Assembly: GCA_015179125.1 (NCBI GenBank)
Contig: WHVA01000237.1
Location: 1-64,000, forward strand
Length of the DNA stretch: 64,000 nucleotides
From: Gautieria morchelliformis
Lineage: Eukaryota; Basidiomycota; Agaricomycetes; Gomphales; Gomphaceae
Reading direction: 5' to 3'
This document shows, one piece after another, positions 1-10,151 of this stretch (the stretch's first letter is position 1; each line of letters opens with the position of its first letter). Both the position numbers and the translations under genes were made by a program. The notes under the pieces were generated by a model. The model did not search any database and was not told the DNA's origin. It worked only from the letters and a program-made list of their open reading frames with translations.

Positions 1-524
1 ACTTTTTGCATCCCATCCTCCAACTGCTTATATGGGCGCTTATTCGGATTGGGGGTTGTTGACACTCCTGAGAAGCTTTGGGTCAAAGATTTGAGGGATT
101 AGCTTGAAGCGTTAGGCTGCAAAGGTCAAATCTTGAAATTTTACTCACATGGCTGTTCTGAACACCTTGCAAATTTCGCTTTCCTGAGGCTCCCCTGGTG
201 CGCTGATAGATGCCCCCAACTCTTCCAAGACTAAGTGAAGGGTGCTCTTTTGTTTGGTCAACATTGTTCGGCAATTAGATCAAATCCTGGCCAGTAAATC
301 ACATTTTCTCCACCATTCCCTAACTTGCAGCCCATTTCTTCCCTTTGATTTAGGTCCTTGTGTCACTGCTATGTTATAGATTTGAACTGTTGGGGGTTTT
401 CTCTCTGTTGAGTCACTTTTTTATCTCACCTAACAATATCCTGGTAGTCATCCCAGTGAGTTGGGAAGTATTACTACTGCTTATATTTCAGTTGTTAGTG
501 TTAGTTGATTCTTGTAAGTGTGTT
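1..524. other. No recognisable feature
   Basis: I see no convincing gene, repeat boundary or RNA here. Short open frames exist on both strands but show no family resemblance. The stretch ends where copia gag coding begins. It may hold the decayed leader or LTR of that copia element, but no TG...CA boundary or primer-binding site is visible. Confidence 0.3.
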
Positions 525-1235
525 ATGGGAAAGGATAGTGACCGTGCCACTAAACTTGGGGAGGGAAACTATAATACATGGGTGGGGGAGATGCATGCAT
601 TGCTTATGATTAAAGAGGTTTGGAGTCTGGTCAAGGGGGAATACACTTAGCCTGGCATTGCAGAGATAGCAAAGTTAAAGTCCTGGAGGAAGGACAGGGA
701 CATTGCAGCAGGACAGATATATCTGGCCCTGGAACCGTCTCAGAGAGTCTATGTCAAAGGCTTGGAGGGAGATCCTGTGCAGATGTGGCATAAACTGGAG
801 TCTGTGCACCTCCAGAAGTGTCCTGCCACCAGGTTTACTGATTTGGATAGGGTGTTCAGCATCAGGAAACAGGATGATGAGACAATCAATGCTCTCATGA
901 CCAGAGTTGATGATGCCATGAACAAGGTTCAGGGTTTGTGTCCACCCAACTTCACCATTGATAGCATGGATGGAGAACTGTTTGCTATGGCACTCATTAG
1001 GGCACTTCCTGAGGATTATACTGCCTTCAAATCGGCCCTTATATTGCTTCCTCAGTTTGACTATCAGACTGTCAAAGAAGCTATGATCTTGGAACAGCAG
1101 AACCGTGCTCCATGTAGCACTGATTCTACTACCATTACCATGAAATTTGTTCAGATTGCTCAGACTTCACAGTCCTTTTCTACCTGCAACTTCTGCTCTC
1201 GACCTGATTACCTAAGCATCTGCTGGAATTTGTAA
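525..1235 (+). pseudogene. Ty1/copia gag remnant
   Basis: Decayed capsid (gag) region of a Ty1/copia retrotransposon. It opens at an ATG (525) with MGKDSDRATKLGEGNY and a WVGEMHALL-like segment, the usual start of copia gag proteins. An in-frame TAG at 648-650 interrupts it, and the same frame resumes at PGIAEIAKLKSWRKD and runs through a UBN2-type domain (VYVKGLEGDPVQMWHKL, ALPEDYTAFKSAL) to a stop at 1233-1235. The zinc knuckle and DTG protease expected after it are missing, so an internal deletion joins gag almost directly to the pre-integrase region. The missing domains and the stop show it is not functional. Confidence 0.8.
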
Positions 1236-1239
1236 GGTC

Positions 1240-2239
1240 TTGTATGTTCCCTTTCTCAGAAGTAACCTCCTGTCTATCTTGTATTCAACTCGATATAAAC
1301 ACTTTTATGTGTCTATTGTTGGAGAGAAGATATTGTTCAATCACCAAGGCCACCTCCTCTTCACTGCCACAGTGAATGGAAACAACACAGCTTACTTAGA
1401 TGGTCTCACACAGCCAATGACAGAATTTGCCATGCTGATCAGCACATGTCCTCTACACATAACCTTGTGGCACCGTCACTTTGGAGACTTGAACTTTTCT
1501 GATGTCCATCATTTGGTGTCAAAGAAGCTGGTCACTGGTCTCATTATCAAGTCACAGGCAACACCAGACCCCATCTGTGATCCCTGCCTTGCAGGGAAAC
1601 AACAACAGGTAGTAAACAAGCCAGCAGACTACCATGCTACTGAGCCACTTGTTCTAATCCATTCTGACCTCCATGGTCCCATACCTGTCACACAGGATGG
1701 CTATTGGTATTGGATCACCTTCATTGATGACACCACTAGGCTATGGGTGGCATCAAGCTGAAGGCAAAGTCAGATGCATTTAATGCATTCAAGCGGTTCA
1801 AGGCATATGTGGAGAATGCCATGTCTCAGAAGATAAAGACATTGCGTGCTGACAAAGGAGGAGAATACATGTCCACAAAGTTTGACAAGTTCTTGGCTAC
1901 TGCTGGAATTGCACACCAGCACAGTGTGCGGAATAAACCCCATCAGAATGGTATAGCAGAGCATGTTAATAGGACTTCCCAAGAGCAGGATATCACCTTC
2001 CAACTTCCTTCTGGAGCTATGCTATGCCAGCCCTGGTCCATGTGAGAAATAAGTCCCCCACATCTGCATTGCAGGGAGAAATTCCCTATACTGCATTTTA
2101 TGGACGTAAACCAGATGTTTCTCATTTACGCACATGCTATGCAACATATCACCACATGTGCCATCAACCCCACCACCTGCACAGCACTGCGTTTTCTCAG
2201 AGGCCTATGCCCATAGTCACATGCCCAGCTTGCCCTTGA
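1240..2239 (+). pseudogene. Ty1/copia pre-integrase and integrase remnant
   Basis: Continuation of the same copia element in three successive frames (1240-1761, 1743-2045, 2024-2239), so at least two frameshifts. The first piece has the GAG-pre-integrase zinc-binding region (LWHRHFGDL and, later, CDPCLAGK) and the first catalytic Asp context (LIHSDLHGP). The second carries the second Asp (LRADKGGEYMS) and the region of the Glu (HQNGIAEHVNRT). The third has the HVRNKSPTSAL segment typical just before the integrase end. Reverse transcriptase and RNase H are absent. Homology stops at about 2240. It is a dead internal fragment. Confidence 0.8.
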
Positions 2240-2507
2240 ACCTGCACTTCCTGCGTCAGATGCTGAGGATGCAGGAATATCCTCACACACCAGACAATAC
2301 CTGGAGGAGGAGGAAGTTGAGCGAGCTAAAGAGAGAGAAGAGAAGGTGTAGGGGGGCAAGGGTGGGTGAGGAGACAGGGGTGGGGGGAGTAGAGAGAAAA
2401 GGGCTGAGGAACCTGCACTAGTGCATCCTCACATTCCCTTGGAGGGTATGTCACCACTCCCAAACACTTTCAATGCACCCCCATGTGCCCCTATTACTGC
2501 AACTATA

Positions 2508-3026
2508 TGTTGTGATAAACGCAATTATTCTATTTTAAATCATTTATATACAAAAGAAACTAATAAAGAAAGAAAAACAAGAAAAAGATCAAAAAAGAGA
2601 TAGAAATGACACTCACAACAGACGTTGGCGCAGACGACGAACACATGAATTTACGGCTTGCTACTTTACCCACAGATCGGGTAAGGTACAGAAGTTTGGG
2701 CATCGACCACGTGCCGTCGATCAGGGATAGTGCACCTATCGAGTGATGGCATCGGCCATGACGTCGACAGGCGCCAGGCCACAGGCACCAAGAGGGTGCG
2801 GGCACCAAACGCCACAGAGAGTAATAGACTGCGCAGGAGCATAGGGTACTGTGGAGTGATTTGAGAATATCATCCACAGTACACACACTCAATTAGCTGC
2901 CCCACAGAAGAGGCACAGAGACAGTGGCCCCATCACCAAGCATAGCATTTATGCTAGGCAGGGCAGATTTAACTCCATTTTTCTATTTGAATTCCATGAC
3001 ACGACTGGCTGACTATTATCCTAACA
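2508..3026 (+). repeat. LTR-like dispersed repeat E, copy 1
   Basis: About 520 bp repeated at 51430-51944 with clear similarity along the whole length (for example the shared stretch near 2890-2975). Both copies start TGTTRTGATA and end in ACA. The reverse complement of the end reads TGTTAGGATA, so short inverted termini are present, as in an LTR. No matching 5-bp target duplication was found. It could be a solo LTR or a non-autonomous element. The strand given is only the orientation used for comparison. Confidence 0.5.
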
Positions 3027-3222
3027 TCTTCTGGTCGAAGATAGAAATCTCCAGGAGAAGGCTCAAGACGATGATCACAGTGAGGTCAAGTTTGCACAAG
3101 ATGAACGACATATGATAATTGAACTGGAGAATATACATGCGAATGTAAACTACTTATATTGAATGCTCGTAAGGTATCAGTGAATAGGAAAGAGGCCGTC
3201 GTGAGTCAGGGTTGGATAGGGG

Positions 3223-3708
3223 TGTGCAGTCATGATACTAAGTAGATGGAATAAACATACAATAGAGTGAGGGAAGAGTGCGAACATGAGATGACGGAGA
3301 GTAAAGGTGGTGAAGGCACTTATGTACGAAACCATGTCTTGGGACCCGCATACATGCTACCCTGCACGGACTCTTTGTCTACTGGGTTGATCCCACACGA
3401 CCTATGGAAGGGACGTCCCGCGAACACACTGTGGCCATATGAACACCCAAAGCGGTTGGATTAAGAAGATGATGGGGTTAGTGATGAACCATAATGCTGG
3501 GTAAATGGTATCAATCGTATTTGATGGCGTGCCTGCTGGCGAAATGTGCGAGCAGCGAATAGTGGGTCGGAGAATGGGGCGAACAGCGAATAGAGTGGAC
3601 GTAGAGGAGGAGTGGTCTGAGGGTGAGGCTAACTCTGGTGAAGATGCTAGGGAGTGACAAGGGGGCACGTAGAGGCAGCGGGGTAAGAGAAATAGACAGG
3701 TCATGACA
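3223..3708 (-). repeat. Probable gypsy-type LTR (family I)
   Basis: The right edge is well defined: the reverse strand reads a polypurine tract (GGAGGGGGTTAC) followed by TGTCATGACC, the same layout as the 3' LTRs of elements A2, B and H in this window. The left edge at 3223 (TGTGCAGTCATG on the plus strand) is a guess from the TG...CA rule. If correct, this is the 3' LTR of a minus-strand chromovirus whose body lay to the right. Confidence 0.4.
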
Positions 3709-4110
3709 GTAACCCCCTCCTAGCTTCGGAGTCCAATGACACTGCGTCCTATGGTGGGGCGGAACCATTAAAGACGTAATGGGTCCCCCGATGGTATCTC
3801 TGAAGTCTGGGCCCTGCATAGCTGCGTGGCCCATGCACGACTTCTTTTTCTGTTTAAAAATGTGGCGCGGAATGGGGCTATGGGACCCATCTAAGCACCC
3901 AAGCCAAGTGTACTGCCCCTATGACGACGCCTGGGTACTCGGTTCTCCTCAATCGATTGCAAACTGTGTCGAAGGTTAGGCCAGAGCTTTGGGGAGAGTC
4001 ACGTGGGGATGTGGAGCAGTGGTTGGTCGATGTGGCAGGAGTTCAAGTGAGTACCACTCTCTCTTGTATTAGCTTTCGTTTGCTCAATGATGAGGTCTAG
4101 GAGGAGCTTC
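3709..4110. other. Polypurine tract and unassigned sequence
   Basis: The first about 20 bases, read on the minus strand, form the polypurine tract of LTR I. The rest is unassigned. By position it would correspond to the region where elements A2 and B carry their antisense gene. A possible intron donor (GTGAGT, about 4048) is visible on the plus strand, but no cysteine motif is present. The stretch is cut at 4111 by the A1 LTR. Confidence 0.25.
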
Positions 4111-4499
4111 TGTTATGACTCTTCTGCTTAACCATCTCCGCCACCTTCACATGTCCTCCGCATCACCTCTGCACCACCTCTGACTCTATTCCGCAATATC
4201 TGCAACATCTGCAACCCTCTACCTCAACCCCTTGTTCTTTCAGTACCCCTGGCTACCTCCAGATCCCGGCCCCCGTACTCAACCCTGGACACAGCAAGAT
4301 ACCATTTCCGTAATTCTGTTTCTTCCGATGCCTATTGTACTTACTCGCCTTGTTCTTTGCCATTGTACTTACCCTACCCTGCACCCCCCTTGTTATCCCA
4401 TTGTTCTGCATTAGTTACTTGCCCCGTATGTCTATCTGATTCCTGCACTCTCCAGAATTTGCTTAGTACCATACCATTACCTGTTGCTTCTGCTCTTTG

Positions 4500-4506
4500 T
4501 ATAAAA
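4500..4506 (+). promoter_or_regulatory. TATA box of A1 LTR
   Basis: TATAAAA in the context CTTTGTATAAAA. It is conserved at the same place in the solo A1 LTR (47618-47624) and the A2 LTR (31548-31554). It lies about 28-34 bases before the self-primer sequence, which fits a transcription start there. Confidence 0.6.
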
Positions 4507-4533
4507 CCCCCTCATGTATGTCTCCGTTTCTGC

Positions 4534-4544
4534 AATCAGATAAT
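4534..4544 (+). promoter_or_regulatory. Predicted transcript start / self-primer
   Basis: AATCAGATAAT is the exact reverse complement of 4832-4842 in the primer-binding site. Its distance from the TATA box places it at or very near the transcript 5' end, as in Tf1, where the first bases of the mRNA prime reverse transcription. Confidence 0.6.
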
Positions 4545-4829
4545 CGACTTCGATACGTGATTCCCTTCGCACTGTCTCCTGTTCTTAGCACAGCGAGTTT
4601 TGCTAGTCTTGTCTCCCTCCGCTCTCGACCCTCTGTCCTCCGCCTCTTCCGACCTTTGTTCTCCAACCCTCGACCCTCGACTCTCAGTACTCTGTTCCCT
4701 ACTTCCGCCTTCTCCGATATCCGCAAGTCAATTCCAAATACCTAGGATGGTAGTTCATTAGGGGCGCAACACATAAGTTGAAGCCGTTGTCTTTTCAGTT
4801 CCGACCTCCGGGAATTCCGATACATAACA

Positions 4830-4842
4830 GTATTATCTGATT
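4830..4842 (+). promoter_or_regulatory. Primer-binding site of A1 (self-priming type)
   Basis: The bases directly after the LTR read GT then ATTATCTGATT. They do not look like the complement of a tRNA 3' end but are fully complementary over 11 nt to 4534-4544 of the element's own transcript. Element B has the same two-base offset and a 12-nt match. Confidence 0.6.
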
Positions 4843-4862
4843 CCCACCTGATAACTATCACT

Positions 4863-6233
4863 ATGCCTCCTTGTACCACAGCTACTTCAGCTTGAGCAGG
4901 AGCTGTCGAAGCTCTCTCTTATTTTGGCAGTCTCAGATCTGCAGCACCAAGGCACGCGGAACCCTCCAGCAGCTCTTGTGCAGACGATGAGCTTTCTGAT
5001 GCTATTCTGCAATGCTTTGAAGAAGTTCCCAACGCTAATCCCGACGACAATTCCGACTATGATGGAAAAGCAGCGGCGAACAAACAGCAGCATCATTCTG
5101 ACGCCCAGCTCCACCACCACCACCTCCACCAGGCCCACCTCCCGGCGGCCCACCCGGCAGTCCCCCAGGCGGTCCTCCACCTCCGATTCCCGCCAACCCA
5201 GTTCCGCTCGTGCCAGTTCCAGATCTTGCACAGGCTATCGCAATGCTGGCCGGCCAACTCCAGCGCCCGGCCCAAGCTCCACCACGCCCCAAGACAAAGT
5301 CCGTGAACCGGATCAATTCGACAGTTCCGACCCCAAGAAGCTCCAGCCTTTTTTGGTCCAGCTTCAACTCAACTTCTGCGATCCTCCCGACACCTTTCCC
5401 GACGATGAACGAAAGGTCAACTACACCCTTTCCTATCTCCAAGGCATGGCTCTCGACTATTTCGAACCCGCCCTCATGGACCCATTCGCCCTCGTCGACT
5501 GGGCTGACGATTACCACAATTTCGTTTCCGAACTCCGCAGCAATTTCGGACCATTTGATATGGAAGCCGATGCGGAAAATGAACTCGATAAGCTTCGTAT
5601 GAAAGACACTCATAAGATAGCTAAATACATCGTCACGTTCCAGCAGCTCGCTCCTCAAGTCCAATGGGGAGAAGCCGCACTCCGACGCCAATTCTACATG
5701 GGCTTGCCATCCCGGATCAAGGATGAAATCGCCCGTGTCGGAAAACCCGCCACCCTTACCAACCTCTGCAACCTAGCCCAATCCATCAATTCACGCTACT
5801 GGGAAAGACATTCCGAGATCGCTTGTGAAACTCCCTCCCAGAACAAGAACGACAAGTCTTCCAACAAGAAGTCCAATAAAGACAAGAAGAAGACTAATTC
5901 CGGAAACAACAACAACAACAGTTCCGGATCCAACTCCGGCAACCGGAACAACAACTCCACACCTCGCAACAACCAGGCCTCTGGTTCTAACACCAACGCC
6001 CGGAAAATCACGTCGGACCTTTCCGACAAACTTGGGAAGGACGGTAAGCTAACCCCTGCAGAACGCCAGCGTCGCATGGACAACAACCTTTGCCTTTTCT
6101 GCGGCAAAGGCGGTCACGTCGCTCGCGACTACACCCGAGCATCCGCTTCCACTGCCAAGGCCAAGGGCCGTGCGGCAAAGATGGAAGAGAAATGAAATCT
6201 GAAGCGACTCCCGCTACGGATGCAAAAAAATAG
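4863..6233 (+). pseudogene. Chromovirus A1 gag
   Basis: Gag of a Tf1/sushi-type Ty3/gypsy element. Coding can be followed through several frames: an N-terminal piece from an ATG at 4863 (TGA at 4893, then CADDELSDAILQCFEE), a proline/glycine-rich linker in another frame to about 5290, and the capsid core from KVREPDQFD to the zinc knuckle in one frame up to 6195. A tail ending ATDAKK then TAG at 6231-6233 matches the tail of B gag. The knuckle reads CLFCGKGGHVARDY, so the last Cys of the C-x2-C-x4-H-x4-C motif has become Tyr. An Asn-rich basic linker precedes it. Several indels make it non-functional. Confidence 0.8.
6224..6230 (+). other. Candidate -1 ribosomal frameshift site
   Basis: A-AAA-AAA directly before the gag stop TAG (6231). 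In the gag tail frame the codons are GCA AAA AAA TAG. Slipping back one base gives AAA AAA ATA, which is exactly the frame of protease and reverse transcriptase. Element B has G-AAA-AAA-TAG at the same place (20361-20352, minus strand). Gag-pol -1 recoding is known in this element group, but its use here is inferred. Confidence 0.5.
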
Positions 6234-8165
6234 TCAGCAGTCCTCCGGCCTCCGCACGAGCTGAGGGCTGTGTTGACCCCATTCGTGCGACAAACGAGGT
6301 TAAACTCAACACATCCACTCTTTCGTCCTCCGACTCCCTCTCAGTTCTGCTCACTTCTGACACAATTTCCGCACCCCCATTTACAGCACTGATCGACTCT
6401 GGTTCGACTCACTGTTTCCTCGATTCCGACTTTGTTTTGAAACATAAACTTCCAACCCGCAACATTCCGACAATTCTGCTCCGCCTTTTCTATGGGTCAT
6501 CCAACACGGCAATCTCTCAAGTCATGGACCTGTCTATCCGTTTCGCTACTGGGGACAACCATGAAGTTACGTTTTACGTTACTCCACTAGATGCTAGCTG
6601 TTCCGTTGTACTAGGACACAATTGGCTCACCCGATATAATCCGTCGATTAACTGGGCATTGGGTCAGATACAGTTCTGTACCCTGGATCAACTTCCGTCT
6701 ATTCCGACGTTGTCCGCGAAGATGGCTCAAGCCTCTTCTGCAACTCCGCTTGTGGATTCAGTTCCGCACTCCGGTCCCATTTTAGCACCTCCGTCCCTCG
6801 AAGCTCCTTGAATTGCACTCGTTTCCACCACCGCTTTCCGAGTATTGCAACGGCAAGAAGATACGGCCATTTTCCAGCTTCACCTTTCAGATTTGGCCAC
6901 AGTCAAGGCTCGTTCCACCTCGACTTCCGCTCCGGTCGACATGAGCTCAGTTCTGGAAGAATATTGTGACTTCCTGGACGTGTTCAACAAGGCCAAAGCC
7001 GATAAACCTGCTGAACATCGACCTTATGATCTAAAGATAGATTTGGAAGAAGGAGCATCTCCGCCCCTTGGACCGATCTACTCCCTCTTGCAAAGTGAAC
7101 TCCAGACTCTCCGCGAGTTCGTCAATGAACATCTCAACATGGGCTTTATCCGCCCTTCGCTGTCTCCGCACGGTGCTCCGGTCCTTTTCGTCAAGAAGAA
7201 GGATGGATCTCTCCGCCTCTGCATCGACTTCCGTGGACTTAATGCCCTCACTAAGAAGGATAAATATCCACTTCCGCGCATTTCCGACCTCCTCAACACT
7301 CCCCGAAGGGCGAAGATCTACACCAAAATTGACCTCCGGCATGCTTATCACCTTGTCCACATCCGCGAAGGTGATGAATGGAAAACCACTTTCCGCACCC
7401 GCTACGGTGCTTTTGAGTGGGTTGTCATGCCTTTCGGTCTAACCAATGCTCCCGCCGCTTTTCAGCGATTCATGAACGACGTATTTTCCGACCTCCTCGA
7501 CGTATGCGTCCTAGTCTACATTGACGACATCCTCATCTATTCCGACTCACTGGAAGAACATCAGGAACATGTCCACGAAGTACTCCGCCGTCTCTGCAAA
7601 CACCATCTCTATGCAGAAGCAGAGAAATGCAAATGGCACCGCGACACGGTCGAATACCTCAGCTACATCCTCTCTCCTACAGGTCTTACCATGGCAGAGG
7701 ACAAAGTCAAGGCAATTCAAGAATGGCCGGAACCCCGACGTGTTAAGGATGTGCAGTCTTTCCTCGGCTTCGCCAACTTTTACCGGCGTTTCATTTATAA
7801 TTTTTCCGACATTACTGTTCTGCTCACGCGTCTCACCAGGAAGGGTGCCCCATGGAATTTCACTCCGGAATGCCATTCCGCATTTGAAGCCCTCAAATCG
7901 GCCTTCACTACGGCTCCCATACTTGGTTTCTGGATTCCTGATGCCCAACTTGTACTTGAAACTGATGCTTCCGACTACGTGCTAGCCGCCATCCTTTCAA
8001 TCATTTCCCCTGACAAGGGAGAAATTCATCCGATCACATTTCATTCCCACACCTTTTCTGCCCTGGAACTCAACTACGACATCCACGATAACTTGCGATC
8101 TTCAAAGCCTTCAAAATCTGGAGCCACTACCTCGAAGGTCCAACTTATCCGATTGACATTGTAAC
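6224..8165 (+). pseudogene. Chromovirus A1 protease and reverse transcriptase
   Basis: The first part of pol. The frame is open from the candidate shift site through an aspartic protease (ALIDSGSTHCF near 6390; [17 protein letters not shown] near 6608). A TGA at 6809-6811 interrupts it, and the same frame continues with reverse transcriptase (PVLFVKKKDGSLRLCIDFRG, MPFGLTNAPAAFQRF, catalytic VYIDDILIYS near 7516) and the start of RNase H (LVLETDASDYVLAA). Near 8090 about 7 bases are missing compared with the expected frame, so the last residues are misread. The gene is then cut by element B. Its continuation resumes without loss at 22188 after removal of the GTAAC duplication. Confidence 0.88.
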
Positions 8166-8727
8166 TGTTACAATACAATCTGTCGTAAGGTTGACTGAGG
8201 TCGGGGGCGAAACCTGAGGTAAGGTCCGAGGTTACGGGGCGAGGTTTGGATGGGGAAGTCGGAGAGGGACTAGGCTTCAGCTTATGTGCTGCGCCGACCC
8301 TACGCACGAGTCCCAACTTCGTAGGCAAATGAATAAGAGGCGAGGTTTGGCTTAAGAGGCGAGGCTTAGAAACTAACTAGGGATCGAAGTTATACGATAG
8401 TTGATTTTCAGACTGAGGAGTAGGAATGCATACAGGGGGGTTTATATACGAGCGAGGGTACGAGTCAGGGGTGACATATTAGTGGAGGTCAGGGTGAGGT
8501 CAGGGGAGCGAGGTCAGGGTGAGGTAATATATGAATGATGCGTGATGGAGCGGAATCAGTAACTAAGGGGATACGGGCATGGGATCCAGGTCGGATATGA
8601 GCTCTAGCTCTATCTCGGGCTCGGGCGCAGGATAAGAATCATATGTACTCGGGCACGAGTATCACAAGGCTCGGGCTCGGAAGAAAGTTATACCGGTAAG
8701 TAACCGGCCAAAGGCCGGGTTCTTACA
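8166..8727 (-). repeat. 3' LTR of chromovirus B
   Basis: 562 bp, the same length as the 5' LTR at 21626-22187; a third copy is the solo LTR at 35283-35845. Read on the minus strand it begins TGTAAGAACCC. The TATA-like TATATAAA (8448-8441) is followed about 26 bases later by CAGTCTGAAAAT (8415-8404), the exact complement of the element's primer-binding site. Many differences from the 5' LTR are C/T or G/A changes at CpG. Confidence 0.9.
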
Positions 8728-8746
8728 GTATCCCCTCCTTATGGCC
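8728..8746 (-). other. Polypurine tract of chromovirus B
   Basis: On the minus strand AAGGAGGGGATAC runs directly into the 3' LTR (TGTAAG). This purine run is the expected plus-strand priming site. The tracts of A2, H and I end in the same TAC before TGT. Confidence 0.65.
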
Positions 8747-8862
8747 GAGACCCTCGAGGCCATAATATGAACAAGGTTCGCCTATCCTCAAATCTAGATC
8801 CCAGCCCGATGTTAAGTCACCGGAAAGGCGAAGCTTAATCATAGCCGAGGTTAGATAAAAGG

Positions 8863-10038
8863 GTGGGTAGGAGGCAGCAAACCCAAGTGCCAACGAATAT
8901 GGTGCGCCCTCAGCCTCTCTTTAATTCTGCTATCCACAAAAACAGCGCAAGCAACGTGTTCGACCAGACCTTGCTGTCTGAGGAGAACGGTCCCTCGGGT
9001 GAGGTTATGCCCGAGGTTCGACCCGAGGTGGGCACATGGCCCATTGATGAGGCGGGGGCCATAGATATGTGGGAGCCATGGCAGGAGGGGCCGAACGGCA
9101 AGAAGGTAAGTCGTGTGGTAGTCTCGTCTTGTGCTCGATGCTGATTTGAGTAGTACAAGCGAATGCTTTTCACTTACCACCCGATGGACTTGACCCTATA
9201 TGGGTACAAGCTCGCCGATGGAGGGCCTCGTAACTGGCTGCTCGGGGTGAAGGCCGAGGCGAGGTGCACGCGCTGCGAAGAGCGTGACTACACCTGCCTC
9301 CGCACGGTGAGCCTCGACTTTGGCGTCGCCGACCAGAGCGCCTGCGTATGGTGCAGGATGCGGTCCTTGGGCTGTAGTACAGCCCTTGGTCGTCACAGCA
9401 AGGCGAACCCAGGAAAGGGTCAGGCGAGCGCCGTGGGCAAGAAGCGGGTGAGGAGCGAGAACAGTGAGGATGGACCGAGGCTGAGCAAAGAGGCCAAGGT
9501 TCGGGACGAGGTTGAGGATGACGACGACTCAAGCGGCTGGGTCGAGCGGAATCTCGAGACGAGGGTGGAGAGGATGGAAGCGAGGATGAGCGAGGAGAAG
9601 GGTAAGGGGACAGAGGGAGCGAGGCAGAGTGAGGGGAGAGAAGCCGAGGTAGAGGAAGCCGAGGTGGAGGAAACCGAGGTGGAAGGTCGGAGGGCGAAGA
9701 AGGACAAGAAGACGAAAAGGTCGGAGCGAAGTGCAGAGATGAGGGAGTTGATAGCGGCGGTGAGGGATGTGGGACAGAAGGTTGGCGAGGTTGGTGAGAA
9801 AGTGTGCGAATTGTTGGGGGAGTTTAGGGCAGCGAACGACAGGATGAATCGGGCGGACGTAGAGTTCATGAGGATAAGGAGGCGGAGGAATTATTTGAAA
9901 TGTATGCAGGGGGCGAGAGATCTGGCAGAGTATGGGGGACATAGGGGTCTGGTGGAGTGAAGTAGTAGTAGCAATGAGGAGGAGTCAGATGAGGATAGCG
10001 AGGAGAGTGAGGAAGAGGATGCGAGGATGTTGGAGTAA
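8863..10038 (+). pseudogene. Antisense spliced Cys-rich gene of chromovirus B
   Basis: This gene lies between pol and the 3' LTR, on the strand opposite to the element's own genes. Exon 1 runs from an ATG at 8863 to 9105. A 48-nt GT-AG intron (GTAAGT...GCTGAT...TAG, 9106-9153, phase 0) joins it in frame to exon 2. Exon 2 has CTRCEERDYTC and, 15 residues later, CVWCRMRSLGC: two C-x2-C-x6-C halves resembling a Zn2Cys6 binuclear cluster with a long loop. It continues with a Lys-rich patch, heptad-like Glu/Val-rich segments that may be coiled coil, and an in-frame TGA at 9958-9960. After the TGA the frame continues with an acidic tail (EEESDEDSEESEEEDAR) to TAA at 10036-10038. Function is unknown; nuclear or DNA binding is only suggested by the Cys pattern. 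A2 carries a counterpart. Confidence 0.7.
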
Positions 10039-10151
10039 TCTAGTAATGGAATAATGGAATCTTTTCTTGGGTTTTATTGATTTTGTTGTTCGATTGCGAG
10101 GGAATTTTGTTATCTAACTACTGGGGTCATGGGGGTTAAACAAGGAAACGA

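Larger units (their letters stand above)
4111..4829 (+). repeat. 5' LTR of chromovirus A1
   Basis: A 719-bp LTR beginning TGTTATGACTC and ending CGATACATAACA, followed at once by a primer-binding site and gag. A second copy of the same subfamily is the solo LTR at 47251-47950. Diverged A2-subfamily copies lie at 28389, 31198 and 62821. A TATA box is at 4500-4506. The predicted transcript start region (4534-4544) is complementary to the primer-binding site. The five bases before the LTR (GCTTC) do not match the bases after the A2 3' LTR. Confidence 0.85.

Noticed and set aside
3779..4083. A third antisense Cys gene after LTR I
   Set aside because: The position fits and a GTGAGT donor is visible, but no Cys motif or acidic tail can be read.
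5035..5691. Minus-strand ORF with Gly/Pro-rich product
   Set aside because: Shadow of the proline-rich gag linker of A1 on the other strand; no homology of its own.
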